32,395 bases of DNA from Oscillatoriales cyanobacterium M59_W2019_021 (GCA_015295945.1 DVED01000019.1:1-32395), one strand, 5' to 3'; counted from the first letter of the stretch, positions 8,168-16,469 are shown. Notes: generated by a model not told the origin, from the letters alone. Program-made: numbers and translations.

Positions 8168-8233
8168 GTAGGGACGGGTTTAGCGACAAGTGGCTAGACC
8201 CATCCGAAATTTATCATCAAAACCCGTCCCTAC
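8168..8233. mobile_element. 66-bp MITE-like inverted-repeat element
   Basis: Perfect 14-bp terminal inverted repeats, GTAGGGACGGGTTT at 8168-8181 and its complement at 8220-8233, enclose 38 bp of unique sequence with no coding capacity. Small elements with GTAGGG(A/G)CGGGTTT ends are, from memory, dispersed through filamentous cyanobacterial genomes. I could not establish a target duplication. The element lies between the dehydrogenase stop and the next gene. Confidence 0.75.
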
Positions 8234-8250
8234 GACAACTAACCACTAAC

Positions 8251-8271
8251 AAACCCCAAACCCCAAACCCC
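8251..8271. repeat. AAACCCC heptamers just before a start codon
   Basis: Three perfect AAACCCC copies end 4 nt before the ATG at 8276. They occupy the position where a Shine-Dalgarno sequence would be, and none is present. Confidence 0.75.
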
Positions 8272-8275
8272 AATA

Positions 8276-8743
8276 ATGAATCGCGTTCGAGTTGCCAAAG
8301 ATAAAGCGGATTTAGTCAAAGCGATCGCCACTTCTCCAGAGCGGGATTCGGCGCCCTTTGAGACCTACGCGGATGCGATCGCCTTTGCAGCGGCTTTGGG
8401 TGCGAACCGAAAACAACGATCTCCCTTGCAGGAGATTTCTAACCGCGAACCCGCACCGATCGCCCTGGAAGTTTTTCTTTCGCGAGGATACGATCGCCTG
8501 ATTAAATTATTAGCGGTAACGGCAACCCAAGATCCGAAAATTCTTTCAATTACCGATCCGGCGTGCGAAACGCAGCGGTTAGAAATTTTTGAAGAATATG
8601 CCAATGCGGGATTGGCAATTTTGAAAGAAGAATTTCGGGGTGCGGTGGATTATACGGAACGGTTGATGTTAGTTGTACTGGAAGGTCGATCGGCAGCAGA
8701 ATCCTTCCCAGAAGACTTCGATCTCAGTCGATTTTTGGGCTAG
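8276..8743 (+). CDS. DNA phosphorothioation-associated protein 4-like (orphan)
   Basis: This 155-residue soluble protein resembles the family annotated as DNA phosphorothioation-associated protein 4, found beside dnd sulfur-modification genes. The resemblance, from memory, lies in the N-terminal RVAKDKADLVKAI, in PFETYADAIAFAAALGANRK (about 27-46) and in a C-terminal half with EEYANAGL and GAVDYTERL ending in FDLSRFLG. No biochemical activity is known to me. No dndA-E, dptF-H or other sulfur-modification gene lies in this window, so the usual context is missing. Instead it precedes a DUF4129-DUF4350-MoxR series on the same strand, 28 bp ahead of the DUF4129 start. The ATG at 8276 follows AAACCCC repeats. 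Confidence 0.62.
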   Translation: MNRVRVAKDKADLVKAIATSPERDSAPFETYADAIAFAAALGANRKQRSPLQEISNREPAPIALEVFLSRGYDRLIKLLAVTATQDPKILSITDPACETQRLEIFEEYANAGLAILKEEFRGAVDYTERLMLVVLEGRSAAESFPEDFDLSRFLG

Positions 8744-8771
8744 GAGTGCAGGAGTTTTGGGAGCGAGAAAG

Positions 8772-9371
8772 ATGTCTGCCGGGAAATTTGAAACGACAAA
8801 TCTAGGCTGGCGGTTTCAGCAATGGCAACAGCAAACGGGAGAGTGGATCGAACTCAAACTCTCCCAACTGTTCCCTGAATCTTTGCCCAACGTGCCGGAC
8901 AATTCTAATAATTTCCCAAGTTGGGATTTTAGCTGGGTGGTTCGCGGTATCGGGATTCTGTTGCTTGCTGGGATGGTTGGGCTGTTAGGACGCTGGCTGT
9001 GGCAGTGGCTGAGTGGGGTACGGCTGAGAACGATCGATCGCCGATCGCCTTCTCCAGAGACACAAAAACTCGCGGTCAAAGCTTGGTTGGAACGATCGCG
9101 ACAACAGCAACAAAAAGGCAATTACCGCGTGGCGTGTCGCTGTCTGTACATGGCAATGTTACAGCAATTAGATGATGCTAAAATCGTTCCCGATCGACCG
9201 AGTTTAACTGATGGAGAATACGATCGTCTCCTTCAGGAAAATCCTAAAAATTCAGCGTACAAAGTATTGCTAGAAACTCACGAACGGTTGTATTTCGGAC
9301 GGCGCAAAGCAACGGCGCAAACGTTCGATCGCTGTCAGCAAGCTTATCGAGAAATTGAGGGAAAATCGTGA
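8772..9371 (+). CDS. DUF4129 domain membrane protein
   Basis: The 199-residue protein has a short N-terminal region, one transmembrane helix (about 54-80) and a C-terminal cytoplasmic DUF4129 domain (about 100-195) with the typical RVACRCLYMAMLQQLDD and ETHERLYFGRR segments. Its function is unknown; DUF4129 proteins usually accompany MoxR ATPases and sometimes transglutaminase-like or DUF58 proteins. The ATG at 8772 is chosen over an upstream TTG at 8673, because it has GGAG about 8 nt upstream and does not overlap the preceding gene. Its stop overlaps the GTG of the next gene by four bases (GTGA), indicating translational coupling. Confidence 0.82.
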   Translation: MSAGKFETTNLGWRFQQWQQQTGEWIELKLSQLFPESLPNVPDNSNNFPSWDFSWVVRGIGILLLAGMVGLLGRWLWQWLSGVRLRTIDRRSPSPETQKLAVKAWLERSRQQQQKGNYRVACRCLYMAMLQQLDDAKIVPDRPSLTDGEYDRLLQENPKNSAYKVLLETHERLYFGRRKATAQTFDRCQQAYREIEGKS

Positions 9372-10453
9372 ATTTTTCTAAACGTCGATTGGCAATTCTG
9401 GCGGCGATCGCTCTGGTTTGTCTCGTTGTTCTGACGTTTTTCCTCGCACCCAGTCGCGATCGGCTCAGTTCCGGTTCGACCTACAGTCGCGCTCCCGATG
9501 GTTACGGTGCGTGGTACGCTTTTATGGAAAAGCAGGGAACTCCGGTGCGGCGTTGGGAGCGATCGTTTGCTGCTTTGGAAAAACAAGCCTCGATAACGTT
9601 ATTGCGGGTTCGCGGCGGTTTTGGTGAATCGCAACTCAATTCTGCGGAACAACAGTGGATCGAACGGGGAAATACTCTCGTCACATTGGGTGTTTGGCAA
9701 CCCGTGACGGAAGCACCTTTTAGCAGTTCAATTGAAAGTTCGCAAGGTGAGGTTAAAATTGAAACCGGACGGCGTGCTTCTTTAGAGAAAGAACAAAGTC
9801 AACTTTTGGGCGATCGATTTGGAGCGATCGTTTGGGAAGAAACCATCAAAAAAGGACGGGCAATTTGGATCGTAACGCCTCATTTTGCTGCCAATGCTTA
9901 TCAAAATGAGCCGGGAAATTTTTCCTTGCTCGCCCAAATTTTAACTGAAACAGATCGACCGATTTGGGTAGACGAATACCTGCACGGCTATCGAGATCCA
10001 GAGGATAAAAAAGAAGAAGTGACGATCGAGAATTGGGTAGACTATTTAGCTCAAACGCCTTTATTACCGATCGCCGTCCAAGGGGGAATTATACTACTGG
10101 TGGCGATCGTCGCTCAAAATCGCCGCTTCGGTCGCCCGCAACCGATCGATCCTCCCGAAACTAATAATAGCAAAACCTACATTCAAGCACTGGGTAGCGT
10201 TTTACACAAAGCTGGCAGCCGTGAATTCGTCGCGAAAACAATTGGCAAAGCCGAGCAATTGGCACTGCAAGAGCATTTGGGTTTGGGAACGAATCTGTTA
10301 GAACCGGAAGCGGTATTGCCAGCGTGGGAGGTGCAAACCGGACGCAGTGCCGCCGAACTCCAATCTCTTTTGCAGTCTTCTTCAAAACGGAAATTGAGGA
10401 GCGATCGTCAGTTGTTAAATTGGTTGGAAAAGTGGAAAACTCTTCGGAAGTAA
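9368..10453 (+). CDS. DUF4350 domain membrane protein
   Basis: The 361-residue protein starts with a transmembrane helix or uncleaved signal (about 7-27), followed by an extracytoplasmic DUF4350 region (about 35-215) with STYSRAPDGYGAWYAFMEK and a conserved VDEYLHGYRD segment. A second helix (about 231-250) and a cytoplasmic tail of about 110 residues complete it. The biochemical role is unknown. In many bacteria DUF4350, DUF4129, DUF58 and MoxR form one operon thought to handle maturation or stress at the membrane. The start is GTG at 9368, overlapping the DUF4129 stop. The last codon and the stop fall in an AAGTAAT repeat that continues to the MoxR start. Confidence 0.8.
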   Translation: MNFSKRRLAILAAIALVCLVVLTFFLAPSRDRLSSGSTYSRAPDGYGAWYAFMEKQGTPVRRWERSFAALEKQASITLLRVRGGFGESQLNSAEQQWIERGNTLVTLGVWQPVTEAPFSSSIESSQGEVKIETGRRASLEKEQSQLLGDRFGAIVWEETIKKGRAIWIVTPHFAANAYQNEPGNFSLLAQILTETDRPIWVDEYLHGYRDPEDKKEEVTIENWVDYLAQTPLLPIAVQGGIILLVAIVAQNRRFGRPQPIDPPETNNSKTYIQALGSVLHKAGSREFVAKTIGKAEQLALQEHLGLGTNLLEPEAVLPAWEVQTGRSAAELQSLLQSSSKRKLRSDRQLLNWLEKWKTLRK

Positions 10454-10468
10454 TAAGTAATAAGTAAT
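10448..10468. repeat. AAGTAAT x3 bridging a stop codon and a start codon
   Basis: Three perfect AAGTAAT copies start at the last lysine codon of the DUF4350 gene, contain its TAA stop (10451-10453), and end one base before the MoxR ATG (10470). The whole intergenic spacer is therefore repeat. Confidence 0.85.
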
Positions 10469-10469
10469 A

Positions 10470-11408
10470 ATGACTGTCGATCGCACCCCCATCGCTCAAA
10501 TTTGCCAAGCCTTAAATAAAATTGTCGTCGGTCAAACGGCAGTTGTCGAGCAACTGCTCGTTGCCTTTCTCGCTGGCGGACATCTGATTTTAGAAGGCGT
10601 GCCGGGAACCGGAAAAACGCTGCTGGCGAAGGCGATCGCCAAGCTGATTCGAGCCGACTTTCGGCGGGTACAATTGACACCAGATATCCTCCCTGCCGAT
10701 ATTTTGGGAACGAATATTTTCGACCTCAACAGCCGTCGTTTTACCTTGAAAAAAGGTCCGGTTTTTACGGACATTCTCCTCGCCGACGAAATCAATCGCA
10801 CGCCGCCGAAAACGCAATCGGCATTGCTCGAAGCGATGGAAGAAAAACAAGTCACTTTAGATGGAGAAAGTTTGGCACTATCGCCGCTGTTTTGGACGAT
10901 TGCCACCCAAAATTCCCTAGAATTTGAAGGCACGTATCCACTCCCGGAAGCTCAGTTAGATCGGTTTTTATTTAAGTTAGTTGTCGATTATCCCGATCGG
11001 GCAGCAGCCAAGCAAATGTTACTCGCACAACAAAGCCGATCAATCGATATTAACCGAATTAAACCGATGGCCACTGTCGAACAGATTTTAAACGCCCGTC
11101 AAGAAGTCACTAAAGTCACCGTTACCGAGAAGATTTTGGATTATTTAATCGCCTTAGCCGAGCGATCGCGACAGTCTCCCGATTTGGCATTGGGGGCATC
11201 ACCGCGATCGACCGTTCTCTGGTTGCGTGCCAGTCAAGCGCATTCTTGGATGCAAGGACGCGATTACGTCACGCCCGATGATGTCAAAGCCGTAGCTTTA
11301 CCGTTGTTACGCCATCGCTTAATTCTCAAACCCGAAGCTCAACTCGATGGGTTGGCAATTGATGCGGTTATTTCGGCAATATTAGCCCAAGTTTCCGTTC
11401 CCCGATAG
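10470..11408 (+). CDS. MoxR family AAA+ ATPase
   Basis: This 312-residue ATPase has a Walker A motif GVPGTGKT (43-50), Walker B LLADE (103-107) followed by INRTPPKTQSALLEAMEE, sensor 1 ATQN (145-148) and a helical C-terminal lid with PRSTVLWLRAS. MoxR ATPases act as chaperone-like remodelling enzymes, commonly with a vWA-domain partner. No DUF58 gene follows; the next gene is convergent only 10 bp away. The single CoxE-type vWA gene in this window lies about 13 kb away (24346-25452). There is no Shine-Dalgarno sequence, since the spacer from the DUF4350 stop is a pure AAGTAAT repeat, so reinitiation from the upstream gene is likely. Confidence 0.92.
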   Translation: MTVDRTPIAQICQALNKIVVGQTAVVEQLLVAFLAGGHLILEGVPGTGKTLLAKAIAKLIRADFRRVQLTPDILPADILGTNIFDLNSRRFTLKKGPVFTDILLADEINRTPPKTQSALLEAMEEKQVTLDGESLALSPLFWTIATQNSLEFEGTYPLPEAQLDRFLFKLVVDYPDRAAAKQMLLAQQSRSIDINRIKPMATVEQILNARQEVTKVTVTEKILDYLIALAERSRQSPDLALGASPRSTVLWLRASQAHSWMQGRDYVTPDDVKAVALPLLRHRLILKPEAQLDGLAIDAVISAILAQVSVPR

Positions 11409-11418
11409 CCGATCGAAC

Positions 11419-14400
11419 TTAAGAATCTCCCTCGGGTCTCGGTTCCACATCCACATTAGGAATGAGTTCGTCCGTAGAGCGGATGATATCCTCATCTTGA
11501 GACTTTTTCGGATTAAAAATTGTCTCGATCGCCTCATCTAAAGTCGGCGCCATGATGATACTATCTTTATATGCCACCACTACGCGAACTAGCGTCGGCA
11601 AACTATTGGCTTCGGCTTCCAAATAAATCGGTTCGACATAGAGTAGTGATTGCTCGATCGGGATGACCAAAAGATTGCCCTTAATCACCCGCGAACCTTG
11701 CTGATCCCACAGCGAAAACTGTTCTGATATCTGCGGTTGCTGGTTAATTCGCGCTTCAATTTGTCCCGGACCGAACACCAGTTCTTGTTTGGGAAACTGA
11801 TAGAGTAACAATTTCCCGTAATTTTGTCCGTCGGAACGTCCTGCCAACCAAGCGATTAAATTATTCCGTTTCGTCGGGGTAATAGGACTGAGCAAAATAA
11901 ACTCTTCCGAAGTTGCCGTGGGTAACTTCATAATTAGGTAATAAGGTTCGACGATTTGGGATTCGTCGCGATAGATTTCCGTAGGAATTTGCCACTGATC
12001 CTCTCGATTGTAAAAAACCTGGGGATCGGTCATATGGTAAGTTAATAACCGTTCTGCCTGGACGTTAAAAAAATCGACCGGATAGCGCAGGTGGACGCGG
12101 AGAGATGTCGGTAACTTTTCGATCGGCTCAAATAAACCGGGAAAGATTTTTTGATAGGTTGCCACGATCGGATCGGTGGGATCGACAACGTAAAACTTCA
12201 CCGTTCCGTTGTAAGCATCTACCACCACTTTGACCGAATTGCGAATGTAGTTAAACGAATGAGAACCCGGATCGGAATAGGGATAGCGATCGCTAGTGGT
12301 ATACGCATCGATAATCCAGTACAAATAATTACTAGACGGATCGGATTCTCCCGGACGATCAAGATTGGCATCGGCGATGGTTAAATACGGCTGGTCGTAG
12401 CGGAGAAACGGGGCGATGTGGCGAATGCGATCGGCAATATTGCGGCGAAACAGAATCTTTGTTTCTGGCGTGAAATTGTTCGTAAACAGCATCCGCCAAT
12501 CTCGCAGGTAGATGGCAAAAATAACGCGCCGCCAACCCGTTCCTAAAGAAATGCCGCCCCGTCCGTCATAGGTATTGTAGGCATTATCATCGCCTTGGGG
12601 ATAGTCGAACTCGAGGGTATTCGTCGAGGTCATCACGTGGGTATTGGTTAGTTCGCCGTAATAAATCCGGGGATAGCCCAATGGAATACTGACGCGAACG
12701 TTGGGATCGTCAACTTCGATCGGACTGTTGGGTTCTTGACCCGTCGGCACGTTCGCTCCGATGCCTCGGACGAAATATTCCGGCAGTCCGCTGGGCGCCA
12801 CCGTATTCACCGGGCTCATGGTGAACCCGAAACCGTGGGTATACACTAAATGCTTGTTGATCCACGTTTGGGCTTGTTCCGGAATGGCGCTAGCGTCCAA
12901 TTCCCGTGCGGCGACGATCGCTTGTCGAGATTCGACCCGCTGGGGATTGTCGGGTGTGGGTTGCCGCCGCAGGGTGTAGCGATCGATGTGGGCACTGGGA
13001 AATCGATAGTACAGCCGAATTTGCTGGAGTTGGCGATTGGTTTCCAACAAGGGACGCGCATCCCACAGGCGGATATTGTCCAGAGTCAAGGCATTGGCTT
13101 TGAGATCGGCTGGCTTCAGCGTGCCAGAGGGATCGAAGGTTTTAGCTTCAATGGCAGATAAATTAAAGCCGTTGCGCGTAAATTCGATACTGCGTTGGAT
13201 GTAGGGTCTTTCAAAGGCGAGTTCGTTGGGCTGTACGGCTAAACGCTGGACGGCTTCAGGAACCAGCCAACTTGCCGTGACGGCAGTGATAAAGTAAACC
13301 GCGAGGGTCTCTGCCGGAGGAATGACGGGGGCAAAACGGCGTTTGGGACTTTTTTCGGCGGGGGGAATGGCAAAAATTGCCCGCAAGAACAGCATCAGGG
13401 CGATCACCACGCCTAGCAGGCTTAAAATCGTATCGGCATTCAAGCGCACCATCACATCGGTGTAACTGCCACCGTAGATCACCCCATCGGAAGAGTACAG
13501 CAATTCGTAACGCTCCAAAGCGTACCGAAAGGCAACTGCCAGCATCACACCGCCAAATAGACCCTGGATATGCCGCTTTTGCGGTCGGGCAAAGCCAGGA
13601 AACCGACCCTCGCTCAGGGCGTTGCCGGAGAGGATGTAGACTAAAGCCACGGCAAACAGGGCAAACACCATCGTGCTAAACAGCCAAACTTCCAGCAGTT
13701 CGCCTAACGGTAAGCTAAACGTATAAAAGCTCAGATCCCGTTGAAAAATCGGCTCGACGGTATTAAAAAGCGTCGGTTGGAAAAATTGCAAAACCTGCAT
13801 CCAATGTGCCGATAAAATCGTGCCGAACCCCAAACTGAGGAGAACCGCACCGATCCACACGCCCAATTCGGGAAGAAAGACCAAGACGATCGAAAATCCG
13901 ATGGGAATGCCGAGGCGAATCGGCTGTTGCGGCAACGCAGCGAACTGCTGACTGATCCATCGAAATGTGAGGCGCGGGGGTAATGCGGGCAACAGTAAGG
14001 GATCTGTATAATCAGGATGCCAGAGATCGGCAGCGATCGCCCCACAGTGCCAGAGAAGGCAGGTAATGCCCATACCAAATCCCAGACTGGCGGCAATTAA
14101 GGCGAAAATTTCTAACGGCGGAGTTAGGGGGAGAAAGCGGCGATTGTCCGACGACAGCCACACCGCATCTTGTTTGAGATCTTTCCAGTCTCGGGGGTAT
14201 TTAAAGCGGCGGGTCAGCCAAAGATTGCCTCCTAAAAAGGCAAAGGTGAAACCCAGTACCACCGTCCAAATTGCCCCTTGGGTGAGGATGCGTAATAGAA
14301 ACGCATCGAAATACCCGAGTTTGCGAAACCACAGCCCCTCGGCGATGGGACGCACCGCAAGATCGATCGCCAATACGCTCCCCAAGAGGACGACGATCGA

Positions 14401-14433
14401 TTTGCCGATAAGCTGCCAAATTCCCTTCTTCAT
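11419..14433 (-). CDS. UPF0182 family large membrane protein
   Basis: This 1004-residue protein belongs to the UPF0182 family, widespread in cyanobacteria and actinobacteria and of unknown function. About seven or eight hydrophobic helices fill residues 1-400 (for example near 4-27, 48-70, 109-128, 174-212 and 246-270). A large soluble domain (about 400-960) follows, presumably outside the cytoplasm, with segments such as NTHVMTSTNTLEFDYPQGDD and PYLTIADA. The acidic C-terminus ends in DVEPRPEGDS. The ATG at 14433 lies 6 bp after the Uma2 gene stop, so the two are cotranscribed. The gene ends 10 bp from the convergent MoxR gene, leaving almost no room for separate terminators. Confidence 0.88.
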   Translation of the reverse strand: MKKGIWQLIGKSIVVLLGSVLAIDLAVRPIAEGLWFRKLGYFDAFLLRILTQGAIWTVVLGFTFAFLGGNLWLTRRFKYPRDWKDLKQDAVWLSSDNRRFLPLTPPLEIFALIAASLGFGMGITCLLWHCGAIAADLWHPDYTDPLLLPALPPRLTFRWISQQFAALPQQPIRLGIPIGFSIVLVFLPELGVWIGAVLLSLGFGTILSAHWMQVLQFFQPTLFNTVEPIFQRDLSFYTFSLPLGELLEVWLFSTMVFALFAVALVYILSGNALSEGRFPGFARPQKRHIQGLFGGVMLAVAFRYALERYELLYSSDGVIYGGSYTDVMVRLNADTILSLLGVVIALMLFLRAIFAIPPAEKSPKRRFAPVIPPAETLAVYFITAVTASWLVPEAVQRLAVQPNELAFERPYIQRSIEFTRNGFNLSAIEAKTFDPSGTLKPADLKANALTLDNIRLWDARPLLETNRQLQQIRLYYRFPSAHIDRYTLRRQPTPDNPQRVESRQAIVAARELDASAIPEQAQTWINKHLVYTHGFGFTMSPVNTVAPSGLPEYFVRGIGANVPTGQEPNSPIEVDDPNVRVSIPLGYPRIYYGELTNTHVMTSTNTLEFDYPQGDDNAYNTYDGRGGISLGTGWRRVIFAIYLRDWRMLFTNNFTPETKILFRRNIADRIRHIAPFLRYDQPYLTIADANLDRPGESDPSSNYLYWIIDAYTTSDRYPYSDPGSHSFNYIRNSVKVVVDAYNGTVKFYVVDPTDPIVATYQKIFPGLFEPIEKLPTSLRVHLRYPVDFFNVQAERLLTYHMTDPQVFYNREDQWQIPTEIYRDESQIVEPYYLIMKLPTATSEEFILLSPITPTKRNNLIAWLAGRSDGQNYGKLLLYQFPKQELVFGPGQIEARINQQPQISEQFSLWDQQGSRVIKGNLLVIPIEQSLLYVEPIYLEAEANSLPTLVRVVVAYKDSIIMAPTLDEAIETIFNPKKSQDEDIIRSTDELIPNVDVEPRPEGDS

Positions 14434-14439
14434 GGTTTG

Positions 14440-15159
14440 CTATCCGATTTCGTCAGGATCGGTACCGAGCGATCGCAGTTGCTCTCGGAGTTTTTCGATT
14501 TCTTGCTGGGCGCGTTCCTTTTGCTGGCGCTCGTTTTCGGCACGTTCTTCCGGTGTCGGCACGAGTTCCCCTGCCGCACTCCAAAACCGCAACTGCGAGT
14601 TGTGAATCCCTAAAAATAGCTCCAACTGCTCGCTCCACAACCAACCCGCCTCTGTAGGTTCGATGTCCCGATACTGACTGCTAACCAGACGAAATCCCTG
14701 AAACTCCAAAGTATCTGGGTGAAACCAAAAGTATTCTGGGGTGCGGAATGTATTTTGGTAAAGTTGTTTTTTCTCGTGGCGATCGACCTGGGCCGTACTG
14801 TTCGAGAGCATTTCGACGATGACATTGGGATATTTACCCTCTTCCGCCCACAGCATCCAACTGCGGCGAGGACGATTCTCGGTTCCCAACACCACGAAAA
14901 AGTCCGGACCGCGAAACTCTCGGGTGGTAATGCGATCTTCTCTATAATAGATCGTCAGGTTTCCCGTGGCGTAAAAGTCGGTACGTTCTCGCCACCACCA
15001 TTTCAGGCACGCCAACAACAGTTCAATTTGGTCTCGATGCAGATCGCTTTCCAACTCCGGTTCGTCGCTCTCTAAATCGCACGGTGGAATGATAATACCT
15101 TCCGCTTCGGCAAAGGCGGCAATGTCCTCGGCAGTGGGGGAATGGCGGGCGAGGGTCAT
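14440..15159 (-). CDS. Uma2 family (DUF820) endonuclease-fold protein
   Basis: This 239-residue protein belongs to the Uma2/DUF820 family, which has a PD-(D/E)XK restriction-endonuclease-like fold and is greatly expanded in cyanobacteria. Core segments are PDFFVVLG (about 83-90), NVIVEMLSNSTAQVDRHEKKQLY (about 111-133) and TPEYFWFHPDTLEFQGFRL. The E and K residues of the second segment are likely active-site positions. A basic/acidic coiled-coil tail (about 200-232) is common in the family. Biological function is unsettled, and a mobile-element origin has been suggested for these genes. It is 6 bp ahead of the UPF0182 gene. The ATG at 15159 has GAGAG upstream. Confidence 0.85.
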   Translation of the reverse strand: MTLARHSPTAEDIAAFAEAEGIIIPPCDLESDEPELESDLHRDQIELLLACLKWWWRERTDFYATGNLTIYYREDRITTREFRGPDFFVVLGTENRPRRSWMLWAEEGKYPNVIVEMLSNSTAQVDRHEKKQLYQNTFRTPEYFWFHPDTLEFQGFRLVSSQYRDIEPTEAGWLWSEQLELFLGIHNSQLRFWSAAGELVPTPEERAENERQQKERAQQEIEKLREQLRSLGTDPDEIG

Positions 15160-15204
15160 GGCGATCGCGCTCTCTATCAGCTACCTTATAAATTTTAAGG
15201 GAAT

Positions 15205-15232
15205 GGGTAATGGGTAATTGGTAATTGGCAAA
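15205..15232. repeat. GGGTAAT-type heptamers
   Basis: GGGTAAT twice, TGGTAAT and TGGCAAA follow in strict 7-nt phase, immediately before a C-rich nonamer tract. Confidence 0.7.
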
Positions 15233-15240
15233 CATCTTCT

Positions 15241-15276
15241 CCCCCGGCTCCCCCGGCTTCCCCGGCTTCCCCGGCT
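15241..15276. repeat. C-rich nonamer tract, four copies
   Basis: CCCCCGGCT occurs twice, followed by TCCCCGGCT twice, in perfect 9-nt phase. Confidence 0.8.
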
Positions 15277-15628
15277 TCCTTCCTCCTTCTGCCCGAACAT
15301 GCACCATTCATACAGATCTGTTATCGATCGCCGATCGGTTGATTGCTGGGTTTAATGTTTCTCCAGCGAAGGATCTGCTCGTTGCCGTCTGCAATCCGCA
15401 CTGCCAGCACCCGATTTGACAATTCGTTCGAGGAAGATGCCAGAGGGCAAACCGCTTCGCACGCTGTTGGCGCGATTCTTCTGCGCAGACGCAACGCCAT
15501 CGAACCCGAAAGGGGACTGGTATGGAGATCGGACCATCCATGTGACTGGCTGTCCGTTGGTTTCCGATGGAATTGCGATCGGCTAAGTTGGATAATAGAT
15601 AGTGAATAGTGACTGAACGAACAAACTC

Positions 15629-16441
15629 ATGAATCCCAGCCGTCCGTCTTACTCTCTCACGGCACGCACGTTGAAAACAGTTGGGGCGATCGTAATTATC
15701 GCTTCCCTCGTCGATTATCTCGTCCTGCCCATTCCCTTTCAGCCTCTCGACTTGCCCTGGCGCGTCCAAATTGCTACTCAAATCGTCGATCGCGGTATCA
15801 TCCCCATGATGGGATTGGGTTTCCTGTTTGCCGGCTATTGGGTTGCCAGCACCACCACCAGCGCCGCTCCTCCTCAGAACAAATTACTCGATATGCGCTT
15901 CTGGGCGCTAGTCCTGTCCAGTTTGTTGGGATTGTTTTTCCTGATTTTAGCCCCGTTGCACCTACGAGATGTCAGCGTAGCTAGCAACCAAAGACTCGCG
16001 CAAATCAGCCAAGAAGCTCAAAATCAGGAAGCTCAACTCGAAACTCAACTCGGTAGTGAGGAGTTACAGCAACGCATCGAACAGCAAAAAGAAGCGCTCA
16101 AAGCCGTTGCTGCCGATGAAACCCAACGTCAAGCCCTGATCGACAATCCGGCAACGCCACCGGAACTCAAAAAAATCTTGCAAGAGTCAAAAGAAAATCC
16201 CCAAGCTCTAGAAGATTACCTGAATCAGCAAGCTCAAGCCCTGCCCGATCAGCTCACCACTCAATTGCGCGAACAAAAGCAAACTGCCGAGCAACAAATT
16301 CGCTTGAATGCCTGGAAGTCAGGTTTGCGGATTGGCGTGAGTAGCTTGCTGCTGGCGATCGGTTACATTATCATAGGCTGGACCGGACTCAAAGGTATGA
16401 TGGGAGGCATCCGAGCCAAAAGCAAGCCGTCGATGGGTTAA
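15629..16441 (+). CDS. HpsJ family membrane protein
   Basis: The 270-residue protein has three hydrophobic helices near the N-terminus (about 15-35, 54-71 and 84-110), a long glutamine/glutamate-rich coiled coil (about 115-225) and a fourth helix (about 232-254). This layout and the sequence LVDYLVLPIPFQPLDLPWRVQIATQIVDRGIIPMMG (read here as two adjoining segments, about 28-62) match the HpsJ-like family. HpsJ of Nostoc punctiforme belongs to the hormogonium polysaccharide locus needed for gliding motility. The remaining hps genes are not in the window, but a glycosyltransferase follows on the same strand after 166 bp. Assignment to the family is fairly sure; a role in motility is inference. 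Confidence 0.72.
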   Translation: MNPSRPSYSLTARTLKTVGAIVIIASLVDYLVLPIPFQPLDLPWRVQIATQIVDRGIIPMMGLGFLFAGYWVASTTTSAAPPQNKLLDMRFWALVLSSLLGLFFLILAPLHLRDVSVASNQRLAQISQEAQNQEAQLETQLGSEELQQRIEQQKEALKAVAADETQRQALIDNPATPPELKKILQESKENPQALEDYLNQQAQALPDQLTTQLREQKQTAEQQIRLNAWKSGLRIGVSSLLLAIGYIIIGWTGLKGMMGGIRAKSKPSMG

Positions 16442-16469
16442 GTTGCCATCTTTTTAAATCGCGCTTTTC

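Larger units (their letters stand above)
15160..15628. other. 469-bp gene-free stretch between divergent genes
   Basis: The spacer between the Uma2 gene (-) and the HpsJ-like gene (+) holds a heptamer tract (15205-15232) and a C-rich nonamer tract (15241-15276). The remaining 350 bp are unique sequence. Two overlapping open frames on opposite strands (15308-15781 and 15343-15609) encode nothing recognisable and the first runs antisense into the HpsJ-like gene. I see no hairpin with a T-run and no clear promoter. Confidence 0.5.

Noticed and set aside
8673-8771. TTG start extending the DUF4129 protein by 33 residues
   Set aside because: It overlaps the preceding gene by 71 bp, and the ATG at 8772 has a better ribosome binding site.
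8276-11408. A complete DNA phosphorothioation (dnd) system
   Set aside because: Only a homologue of the accessory protein 4 is present; no dndA-E or restriction component lies in the window.
15308-15781. 157-codon minus-strand frame in the Uma2-hpsJ spacer
   Set aside because: It overlaps the start of the HpsJ-like gene antisense, and the product is cysteine/arginine-rich without family resemblance.
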